Assembly (NCBI RefSeq): GCF_907165195.1
Contig: NZ_OU015584.1
Coordinates: 1,116,001-1,180,000, forward strand
DNA from: Parvicella tangerina
GTDB lineage: Bacteria; Bacteroidota; Bacteroidia; Flavobacteriales_D; Parvicellaceae
DNA length: 64,000 bases
Direction: 5' to 3'
A model generated the notes under the pieces. It saw only the letters and a list, made by a program, of their open reading frames with translations, had not been told where the DNA came from and did not search any database. Below are positions 8,170-15,705 of this stretch, in pieces. Made by a program: the position numbers and the translations under genes. Each line of letters starts with the position of its first letter. Positions within the stretch are counted from its first letter, which is position 1.

Positions 8170-10368
8170 TTAATTTGCGACTTCGCTCATGAATTTTAAG
8201 CGAACGAGTCTCAATTCTTCTTCAGAATAATCACCATCAAATTCATCGTAAGCTTCAGCAATACTATCAGATTCAGCGTCTTCCATAAAGTATTCAAATA
8301 CTTCCTCAATTGCATCTTCGTCCAGAACATCGTTGATATAGTAGTCAATGTTTAATTTTGTGCCAGAGGCCACAATGCCCTCTAATTCAGTTAAAAAGTC
8401 TTCAAATTCCTTCTGTTGACTTTTTGCAATCACGTCTAAAGGAAGTTTTTTGTCAATATTCATGATAATATTAACCTTTGAGCCACTTTTGTTCACCACT
8501 GATTTGACAACAAAATCCTGAGGTCGATCAATATCATTTTCTTCAACATATTTGGCAATAACATCAACAAAGGGCTGACCGTATCTTTTAGCTTTTCCAG
8601 CACCAACACCAGCTATGTTTTGTAATTCTTCCAAAGTAATAGGGTATTGAACCGTCATATCCTCCAGAGACGGATCTTGAAAAACAACAAACGGAGGAAC
8701 TGATTTTTCTTTGGCAATTTTTTTTCGAAGATCTTTCAATATGCTAAATAACGTAGCATCGGCAGACTGACCTCCTTGCTTAGGCGTAACCGTGCCATCA
8801 GCACCATCCACATCACTGAAGTCATTTTGTTTGATGACCATAAATGAGTGAGGTGATTGCAAAAATTGTTCACCCTTTACAGTCAAATACAATGTTCCGT
8901 AGGATTCGATTTCCTTGCCGATAAAGCCTTCCACAATACACTGACGTATAGCACCACTCCAGTAAGACTCTTCTTTACCTTTTCCAGCTCCAAAGAATTC
9001 TGACTGATCATGTTTGTACGTGACAATGTCATTGCTTTTCTTGCCAGTTAACAGATTGATGAAGTATTTCATTTTATGCTTGCCCTGCAGAGCTTTGATC
9101 GTTTTTAGCAATAGAATTACATCCTCTTTTCCTTCTACTTTCTCTTTTGGGTACCTGGAATTATCACACATGTCCGCACCCTCTCCATTTACTTCATCAA
9201 ACTCTTCACCAAAGTAGTGCAGAAGAAACTTCCTTCTATTCATCGAAGTTTCAGCATAAGAGACCACCTCTTGCAATAACTGAAAACCAATCTCTTGTTC
9301 GGCTACAGGTTTGCCATGTAAGAATTTTTCGAGTTTTTCGATGTCCTTGTAAGAATAAAAAGCAATACAATGACCTTCACCACCATCTCTTCCTGCTCTT
9401 CCGGTTTCTTGATAATAACTCTCTAGTGATTTAGGTATGTCGTGATGGATCACAAAACGTACATCTGGTTTGTCAATACCCATTCCAAAGGCTATTGTTG
9501 CAACAATTACATCGACATCTTCCATTAAGAACATATCCTGATGCTTCGCACGGGTGGTCGCATCTAGTCCTGCATGATAGGGGAGTGCTTTGATGCCATT
9601 GACTGACAATACCTGAGCTAATTCTTCTACCTTTTTTCGGCTTAAACAGTAAATAATACCAGATTTCCCAGTACGCTCTTTGATGAACTTAATGATTTGT
9701 CGCTGAACATCCTTTTTCGGTCTGATTTCGTAGAAAAGGTTCTTTCTGTTAAATGAGGCCTTGTAAACCTCTGCATCCAACATTCCCAGATTCTTTTGAA
9801 TGTCCAATTGTACCTTTTCTGTAGCCGTAGCCGTTAACGCAATGATTGGAACATTGTCTATTTTCTCGATCATGGGACGCAATCTCCTGTATTCAGGTCT
9901 GAAATCATGCCCCCACTCACTGATACAATGGGCTTCATCGATGGCGAAAAAGGAAATTTTAATACTGCTTAAAAAATCAATGTTTTCTTGTTTCGTCAAA
10001 GATTCTGGAGCAACATACAAAAGTTTCGTTTTTCCTTCAATAACGTCTGACTTTACGCGATTCGCTTCAGTTTTGTTAAGGGACGAATTTAAAAAATGAG
10101 CAATACTGTCGTTCTCACTCACTTGACGTATCGCATCTACTTGATTTTTCATCAGTGCGATTAAAGGAGAAACGACTATTGCTGTTCCTTCGGTCATTAA
10201 TGCAGGTAATTGGTAGCACATCGATTTGCCGCCACCTGTAGGCATAATTACAAAAGTATGTTTACCTTCCAATAAACTGTTTATTACATCCTCCTGCTCT
10301 CCTTTGAATGAATCAAACCCAAAATAGGTTCGGAGCGCATCTTTAGGCGTCATTGTGGTAGAAATCAT
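8170..10368 (-). CDS. recQ: ATP-dependent DNA helicase RecQ (variant lacking the zinc cysteines)
   Basis: A 732-residue RecQ. Motifs seen in order: QxxxxQ-type N-terminus, Walker A PTGGGKS (about 43-49), DEAH (about 144-147), the RecQ aromatic loop (ISEWGHDFRPEYRRL), helicase C with GMGIDKPDVRFVIH and QETGRAGRDG, RQC region, and an HRDC domain near 535-605. RecQ unwinds recombination and replication intermediates in the cytoplasm. In E. coli the zinc site uses four cysteines; here the matching stretch reads NGEGADMCDNSRYP with one cysteine only. My recollection is that a RecQ subgroup in Bacteroidota shares this. An acidic C-terminal tail follows. Monocistronic, with a hairpin upstream that separates it from the AsmA remnant. 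Confidence 0.92.
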   Translation of the reverse strand: MISTTMTPKDALRTYFGFDSFKGEQEDVINSLLEGKHTFVIMPTGGGKSMCYQLPALMTEGTAIVVSPLIALMKNQVDAIRQVSENDSIAHFLNSSLNKTEANRVKSDVIEGKTKLLYVAPESLTKQENIDFLSSIKISFFAIDEAHCISEWGHDFRPEYRRLRPMIEKIDNVPIIALTATATEKVQLDIQKNLGMLDAEVYKASFNRKNLFYEIRPKKDVQRQIIKFIKERTGKSGIIYCLSRKKVEELAQVLSVNGIKALPYHAGLDATTRAKHQDMFLMEDVDVIVATIAFGMGIDKPDVRFVIHHDIPKSLESYYQETGRAGRDGGEGHCIAFYSYKDIEKLEKFLHGKPVAEQEIGFQLLQEVVSYAETSMNRRKFLLHYFGEEFDEVNGEGADMCDNSRYPKEKVEGKEDVILLLKTIKALQGKHKMKYFINLLTGKKSNDIVTYKHDQSEFFGAGKGKEESYWSGAIRQCIVEGFIGKEIESYGTLYLTVKGEQFLQSPHSFMVIKQNDFSDVDGADGTVTPKQGGQSADATLFSILKDLRKKIAKEKSVPPFVVFQDPSLEDMTVQYPITLEELQNIAGVGAGKAKRYGQPFVDVIAKYVEENDIDRPQDFVVKSVVNKSGSKVNIIMNIDKKLPLDVIAKSQQKEFEDFLTELEGIVASGTKLNIDYYINDVLDEDAIEEVFEYFMEDAESDSIAEAYDEFDGDYSEEELRLVRLKFMSEVAN

Positions 10369-10401
10369 TGGTCTTAATTTGTCTGAATAAATTTAACACA
10401 T

Positions 10402-10423
10402 AAAATTGGTATGAGCCAATTTT
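10402..10423 (-). terminator. Hairpin between the AsmA remnant and recQ
   Basis: AAAATTGG at 10402-10409 pairs perfectly with CCAATTTT at 10416-10423 around a 6-base loop, followed by Ts. It lies just past the stop at 10433 and before recQ, so it likely ends the AsmA transcript. The stem is AT-rich and may be only moderately efficient. Confidence 0.5.
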
Positions 10424-10432
10424 TACGACATT

Positions 10433-12610
10433 TTATTCCGTTAGATTGTCCACTTTATTGTTGGCATCAGTCATGATTTGATCTGCTTGAGTTTGGGCTG
10501 CATTTTCAACTTGTGTAGCCTTGGTATCAGCCTCAGTTCTGACTTTGGCTGCTTTGCCATAAGCAGTCTCTTTCCCCTGATCAGCTTTATCGTATGCTGC
10601 TTCTTTAAAGGTTTTGACTTTGTCGTCTGTTTCTTCTTTCAGTTTTTTAGCCGCTTTCTCTGCTGCGATTTTCTCTAGCGGATTACTCGCCTTATCGATG
10701 AGTTTTTGTGCAGCGTCATAACCTTCTTTCTTCAGTTTTTCAGCTTGTTTGTCTGCTTCTTCTAGAGCAAGTTGATGTGCTTTGTCTGCCTCATTTTCGA
10801 TTTTAGTTGCTTGCGCATTAGCTTCACTTCTGATTTTGTCTGCGGTCTCTTTTGCTTCGGCAAGCAGCTGGTCGATCTTTTCCTGAGCCTGAGCTAGAAT
10901 CTTTTTGGCCTCTTCGTTAAGTTTGTCTTTACCTTGTTGAATGAGATCCTGAGTAACCGTCTGACCACTTTGTTTAAGATCTGAAGTAATTACAGGGTCT
11001 TTTACGGTACCCCCAATATTAAATACGATGGGTAATTTATCTGGTATCTGAACATTACCACCAGTAGCATTATTCAGTTTTCCTAAAAGTTCGTTGGCGA
11101 TGTTTTGAGCAGAGGTCCCTAGCAAGTTAGAGGGAAACTCTGTTTTCCACTGGTAATCTAATGTTTGGTCTAACCCCGTGCTTCCAACTAACGTACTGGA
11201 TACTTGACCTAGTTTTATTGGAGTCTCTTTTAGTTTGAACCGTCCATTTTCAAACGAGAACGAAAGATTGAGGTTCTCAATATGTTGATTTTTAAGTGGG
11301 TTCTTTTCCGTTTTCAGGTGACTCGACAGCTTGTCAAGAAATGGAAAATCCTTCGTAAACTCCACATGACTGGATTTAAGATCGCCCAACCCGTTTATAC
11401 TTTGATAAACTGGATAATAGAATTCATCGAGATGTGTTTCTATCTGCATTTTGGTAGATACTTTTCCTTCGCAATACTTTAGAATGGGAGCATATTTCTC
11501 AACGGCTGTAAAATAACTTGCCGCATCTTGAAAATCTATGGCTTTAATGTCATAAGCAAAGTTAGTTGTAGCTAATTTAGGTTCTAAAGCTTTGTATTTC
11601 CCATTGAGTGTCACGGATCCATCAAAGAGGTTCATTTGTAGATTCTCCAGATGAGCTTCCGCATTTTTTACGCTGATGGTACCCTCGACATTCTTAATCG
11701 CGGCACTGTCATAGGTAAGCTGATGAATGCTAGTCGCAAGCTGGAAGTCAATATTTGCTGGAATTTTGAAGACCTCTACGAGAGACGAGTCAATCACATT
11801 AGAAGGAGTTTCTTTGGTTGAGATATCTTCACTACTTGAGCTTGAAGACATTAGTTCATCGAGGTTAATATGATCCGCGTTAAAGTTTAGATTTCCCCTA
11901 ATGGTATCGTTTCTGAGAAAATACCCCAGATAATTCTCAAGCTTTCCGTTGATGTTGAAGTCACTACTTCCCAGTGCTGCTTCCATCTGAACCAGATCTA
12001 AGGATGCAGGTGAGAACTTAAATAACACGCTGTCAATAAGGATGGGGTAGGAGAAGTCTTTGGATTCATAGTTAACCTTTGATAGGCTTAAATCCCCCTG
12101 AGCTTTGAAGTCATCATACTTCTCTTGCTCTATGGCTGATGCTCTCCCTGCAAGTTGGATGTTCGCATTCATAATTCCCGAATAGTTTTCACCTTCACTT
12201 AACGGAATTACCTTTTCAAGCTGAGAAAGATCCAAGAAGCTTGAAATATTTGCACTGATATCTGGATCTGACAATGGATGCGTCAATAGAAGAGCAAGGT
12301 TTATTTTATTCTGGATAAACTCAAGATTCATTTTTTTAAGATCAATGATCACATTATCAAGATCAGGTCCTTCTTCTCGTGATAGTTTCAAGTCTAAACC
12401 GATATGCTCAATTTTATCTGGAAGGTCTGGATACTGAAGCCAAGCATTTTTGATTAATGTATTGATTTCAAATCCTGGCATGTCGGTTTCCGTATATTTC
12501 CCTTTTAGACTTCCATTGATATCAATTTCTCCATCTGTAGCAATTTCATTGAATTCAGAAGTATATACTCCAGGTACAATGCTCAGTAAACTCTTGAAGG
12601 TTTGATTCAT
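10433..12610 (-). pseudogene. AsmA-like envelope protein, C-terminal part only (N-terminal half missing)
   Basis: About 725 codons remain from the first in-family ATG at 12610. The segment FKSLLSIVPGVYTSEF normally sits mid-protein in Bacteroidota AsmA-like proteins, which begin with a membrane segment and an AsmA domain; here nothing of the kind precedes it. Upstream codons in frame belong to a CotH-like gene read in another phase. The preserved part has the AsmA C-terminal barrel-like repeats, then a long Ala/Lys/Glu coiled coil from about residue 570 (repeats of EEAKKI, EANAQATK, EADKQAEK). Full-length relatives shape lipid traffic or outer-membrane integrity. Without a signal or membrane anchor this copy is probably non-functional, although the frame is still intact, which suggests a recent event or an assembly join. 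Confidence 0.75.
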
Positions 12611-13103
12611 CGTTATAATTACTACCCAAAGACAACTCTTTAAACCCATAAAAACGTTGATTTTTAATCTCAACATACTCATCCTCATATTCATCCATTT
12701 TTAATCGAAATGGTAATTTCCCACTATTTGCATTTAAACTAGAATTTCCTTTATAACGAATACCTACATGGTACCATTCAATATCATTGAAATACATTTC
12801 ACATTCAAAATATAAAGGAGTATCATCAGAAAAAGTCATCTGTCCTCCACCTCCTCCTGGCCCACTAGTTGAGCTAAGTATATCTTCAAGGTCATCTTGC
12901 ATGTCTTCCCAATTCTTTTCAGTAAATACAAAATCTAATCTGTTTACAGTATTCTGATTAAATACCATATTGTAATTTGGAGAAACATCATTAGAATGGG
13001 TTTCTGTCGTCCAGTCTTCTAAGCCATTTCCATATTCAATAAAAATTTCTTTTTTACATGAAAAAAAACTTAATCCTAAAAATATATAAATCAACTTTTT
13101 CAT
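12555..13103 (-). pseudogene. CotH kinase-like lipoprotein, N-terminal fragment
   Basis: A 182-residue reading frame with a lipobox (LSFFSC) and the N-terminal part of a CotH family protein: NTVNRLDFVFTEKNWEDM, VGIRYKGNSSL, then SGKLPFRLKMDEYED and FYGFKELSLGSNYNDES. In the family the chain continues for several hundred residues, including the kinase active site. Here the match ends at NDES, and the last dozen residues are AsmA DNA read in the wrong frame. CotH proteins are atypical protein kinases at spore coats or cell surfaces. Truncated, so presumably inactive. It overlaps the DUF2490 gene upstream by four bases, showing it was the last gene of that operon. Confidence 0.75.
12601..12607. 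repeat. Direct heptamer TTTGATT, left cassette edge
   Basis: It lies exactly where the CotH match ends and the AsmA match begins. The same heptamer in the same orientation is at 15759-15765. Short enough to be chance, but both copies fall on the breakpoints judged from protein families. Confidence 0.4.
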
Positions 13104-13816
13104 TTTTTCTTCTTTTTAAGTGTGTAAGTATATTTAAACCCGATAATGTGAGATGAAAGAGGATACTGAGCATTTAACTCTTTTTCAAACCTATAAAAAA
13201 GCCCAAAAACCCCTATTTTCTTAAGATTATATTTAGTCCCAAAAGTAAATCTTATATTATTAAAGCCATTTTGCTCTCCTTTTTCATAGTGTCTGAAAAT
13301 TTCGACAGATCCTTCAGGGTCTAATTTCCATTTTTTAATATTATACCCAACACCCGCTTTTAATCTAATATGATTATTTGAATAATCTCCTTCATCTTTG
13401 GAGATTCCTAATTCATTCTTTGTTTGAAATCTCAATCTATATTTAAAGTCAAATCGATTTAAACTGTGTTTTACTCCAAAGTCAAAATTAAAGCGCAAAT
13501 GATTTTCAAAACCTTGCACATCTCCTTTTGTATCATTTTGCCTTAAATATCTAAATCCAACACCTCCAAAAATGTATTTACTAAAACTATGACTAACACT
13601 TAACTCTGTAAAATATCTATCAAGCGCAGAAGAATTATCGTTAAATCTAAACTGCTGTTCTAAACCTAGCTTCCAATTTTTATTCAATTTATATTTTAAA
13701 TTAAAAGAATTCCATGTCTCAAAATCTCTTATCGTCACCCATTCACCATCTTGAGCAAAAATCTCTACACAAGAAAAAGCAAATAAGAGTATCATTATGT
13801 ATTTAATTTGTTTCAT
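13100..13816 (-). CDS. DUF2490 outer-membrane barrel-like protein
   Basis: A 238-residue protein with a signal peptide (ending IFAQ at about residue 22) followed by alternating beta strands rich in aromatic residues (WNSFNLKYKLNKNWKLGLE, YIFGGVGFRYL, NNIRFTFGTKYNL), typical of DUF2490, a family modelled as small outer-membrane barrels. A run of lysines closes the chain after TYTL. DNA is clearly AT-rich. It follows the DUF4956 gene after a 108-base gap containing a small hairpin and overlaps the CotH fragment by four bases. Such barrels recur beside VTC/DUF4956/CotH genes in my recollection of Bacteroidota genomes, suggesting a role at the outer membrane in that system. Function is unproven. 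Confidence 0.7.
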   Translation of the reverse strand: MKQIKYIMILLFAFSCVEIFAQDGEWVTIRDFETWNSFNLKYKLNKNWKLGLEQQFRFNDNSSALDRYFTELSVSHSFSKYIFGGVGFRYLRQNDTKGDVQGFENHLRFNFDFGVKHSLNRFDFKYRLRFQTKNELGISKDEGDYSNNHIRLKAGVGYNIKKWKLDPEGSVEIFRHYEKGEQNGFNNIRFTFGTKYNLKKIGVFGLFYRFEKELNAQYPLSSHIIGFKYTYTLKKKKK

Positions 13817-13828
13817 ATTCTAATATTT

Positions 13829-13843
13829 AATCCCTGAGGGATT
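13829..13843 (-). terminator. Small hairpin between DUF4956 and DUF2490 genes
   Basis: AATCCC and GGGATT pair around a TGA loop, with AT-rich flanks and Ts downstream on the minus strand. It could be a weak terminator or attenuator that lowers expression of the DUF2490 and CotH genes relative to the polymerase genes. Confidence 0.3.
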
Positions 13844-13924
13844 TTAATTTTCCGACACTTGTATCGAATTAATAAATTGTTATTCTATTTTGACACCCCG
13901 TCTCCTTGGATCGAGGTAGTTCAT

Positions 13925-14551
13925 TTATTCTGCTAATTCATTATAATCAGAAAAGCCTTGTTCATCATCATAATAAAAAATGCGAACCTGAGCTGTATCA
14001 TCCAAATAATTTATTTTACCAATTTCAACTCTATTGATACTTAATCCTGTTCTATTCTCCAGTTCTTCCTTAAGTTGTTCTTCCTTTCGAATATCAATTA
14101 ATTTTATATTCTCAAAAAGAATCGTTTTCCTAGTTTCATGTTTTAATAGCCACACATATTCGAGAACATAAATTAATACAAGCATAAACAAATTGATTAT
14201 TGCTAATTCAGTCATCGATATCTTGTTTGATGCCAGAGAGTTAACCACACTCAAACCTATAACAATGAACAAATAAGTCATTTCCTTAATTGCTATTTGA
14301 TTTGTTCGATATCGAATAATACTGAATATAGCAAATAACCCAAGCCCCATTCCTGTATCAATATCTAATTTTTTTAATGAAAAACAGATGAAGAAAATGA
14401 TGAATCCCATTAAATAATAAGTGAACAAATAATCTTTCCTCTTGGTAATTTTATAATAAAAAAATCGAACAATTATTGTAATAAATACAAAGTTAATTGC
14501 CAATCTCATTAGCAACTTATATACATCTTCATCAAACCAATTTATCTTCAT
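13925..14551 (-). CDS. DUF4956 membrane protein
   Basis: A 208-residue protein with three to four predicted membrane helices in its first 150 residues and a cytoplasmic tail. The signature DTGMGLGLFAIFSIIRYRT followed by AIKEMTYLF marks DUF4956. The family commonly sits beside VTC-domain polyphosphate polymerases. In this window the ATG overlaps the VTC stop by four bases (ATGA), which indicates tight coupling. I infer a membrane partner or anchor for the polymerase, perhaps a channel for its product; this is not established. Its C-terminal domain (TAQVRIFYYDDE) resembles a small soluble ferredoxin-like fold. Confidence 0.75.
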   Translation of the reverse strand: MKINWFDEDVYKLLMRLAINFVFITIIVRFFYYKITKRKDYLFTYYLMGFIIFFICFSLKKLDIDTGMGLGLFAIFSIIRYRTNQIAIKEMTYLFIVIGLSVVNSLASNKISMTELAIINLFMLVLIYVLEYVWLLKHETRKTILFENIKLIDIRKEEQLKEELENRTGLSINRVEIGKINYLDDTAQVRIFYYDDEQGFSDYNELAE

Positions 14552-15294
14552 TCTTGTGTAATTTTATCTAATCGAATTAATTTCTTTTTAAATCGATTGT
14601 ATTTAACATTTTCCTTTCCATGTGTTTTTATCACACCAATACAATATTTGCTCACATTATATGGTGTAATTTGTAAATCTCGTAAAGCTCTAAAAACAGA
14701 AGTCTCTCTTGACAAAAAGGGTTGCTTTAACTCTATAATTCCAATATTTTCTAATTGAGAACTCTGCTCATTGAACTGGAATCTAATATTAAAATCTATT
14801 GTTACCCTCTCTACTGATGACTTTGAAACCAACGTTATCCTACTGTAATTATTAATTAATTTAAGTTTTAAATCATTTTTTAGAATTTTTGCCTCTTTTA
14901 GAAATAACTCATCTTCTTGAGACAAATTAATTTTCTCATTTTGAACTTTTATCCTTTGCTTATCTACACGACCATTTTTTTTATGTTTCACTTCCAAAAA
15001 AGTAATATTGGAATCCACATAATTTCTAAAACGAACCTTATACCTATCTTTTCTTTTCCTGTGATGCTCATGATAAAAAAACAAACTATCAGTATCAAAA
15101 TACAAAGTTCGGTATGCAGGGGTTTTATTATCATCAAAACTAACTACTCTGTAGTCATTTTTAATACAATCCAACACCATAGGAAGCTTATTCAATGAAA
15201 GGACAAACTTTGTTTCTATCCTATCCATTAAAGCAACCTTGTCCATTTCTTCCAAAGAAATAGAGTCGAACTTATTTAAAACATCATTAACCAA
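14548..15294 (-). CDS. VTC-domain polyphosphate polymerase
   Basis: A 248-residue protein with the VTC catalytic tunnel motifs in order: RIETKFVL (basic entry strand, about 25-32), AYRTLYFDTDSLFFY (about 60-74), RKRKDRYKVRFRNY (about 80-93), and FLEVKHKKNGRVDKQR (about 100-115), with a late IELKQP strand. These basic and acidic residues bind ATP, metal and the growing chain in known VTC proteins, which make polyphosphate from ATP. The start is a TTG at 15294; the stretch NKFDSISLEEMDKVALMDR before the core matches family members, so this start is preferred to the internal Met at about residue 17. First gene after the EF-hand gene in the cassette. Confidence 0.82.
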   Translation of the reverse strand: MVNDVLNKFDSISLEEMDKVALMDRIETKFVLSLNKLPMVLDCIKNDYRVVSFDDNKTPAYRTLYFDTDSLFFYHEHHRKRKDRYKVRFRNYVDSNITFLEVKHKKNGRVDKQRIKVQNEKINLSQEDELFLKEAKILKNDLKLKLINNYSRITLVSKSSVERVTIDFNIRFQFNEQSSQLENIGIIELKQPFLSRETSVFRALRDLQITPYNVSKYCIGVIKTHGKENVKYNRFKKKLIRLDKITQE

Positions 15295-15306
15295 ATTAAT
15301 ATTTTC

Positions 15307-15627
15307 TTATCTTCTAGGAGGTCTTCCTCCTCCTTGTGGTTTTGGAGCATTCTCAAATTCCGATTTAGATATTAGTCCATCTCCGTTAGCATCAATTTTA
15401 GAAAAATCATTACGAATAGGCCCTTCTGCTTCATCCTTATCAACAACCCCATCATTATTTGTATCCAATTGAGTAAAACTAGGAGACCCTCCTCTTTGTT
15501 CTCTTTGAGGTTTTTGACTACTCAATGACTGCTGATCAGATGTTGTTTTCTTATTCGATGAACATCCAAACATAAATATGCCTAGACTCAACAAAGCCAA
15601 TGATTGAATTTTAAATTGTATTGCCAT
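15307..15627 (-). CDS. EF-hand calcium-binding lipoprotein
   Basis: A 106-residue protein with a lipobox (FMFGC, about Cys22) and two canonical EF-hand loops, DTNNDGVVDKDE (about 55-66) and DANGDGLISKSE (about 79-90), each with Asp/Asn/Asp and a final Glu at the calcium positions. Proline and arginine-rich ends flank the pair. It should sit in the envelope as a calcium-binding lipoprotein. Small EF-hand proteins next to VTC and CotH genes suggest a calcium role in the cassette, since polyphosphate binds calcium strongly; that link is inference. First gene of the cassette operon, twelve bases upstream of the VTC gene. Confidence 0.8.
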   Translation of the reverse strand: MAIQFKIQSLALLSLGIFMFGCSSNKKTTSDQQSLSSQKPQREQRGGSPSFTQLDTNNDGVVDKDEAEGPIRNDFSKIDANGDGLISKSEFENAPKPQGGGRPPRR

Positions 15628-15705
15628 AATTAAAAATATTTATACTCATATGACAATACGCTACAAAAAATCCTTCGCTTATATATTAATTTATTATTAA
15701 ACGGT

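Noticed and set aside
10478-10678. Plus-strand frame rich in Cys and Phe inside the AsmA remnant
   Set aside because: Mirror of the coiled-coil region with low-complexity composition; no start signals.
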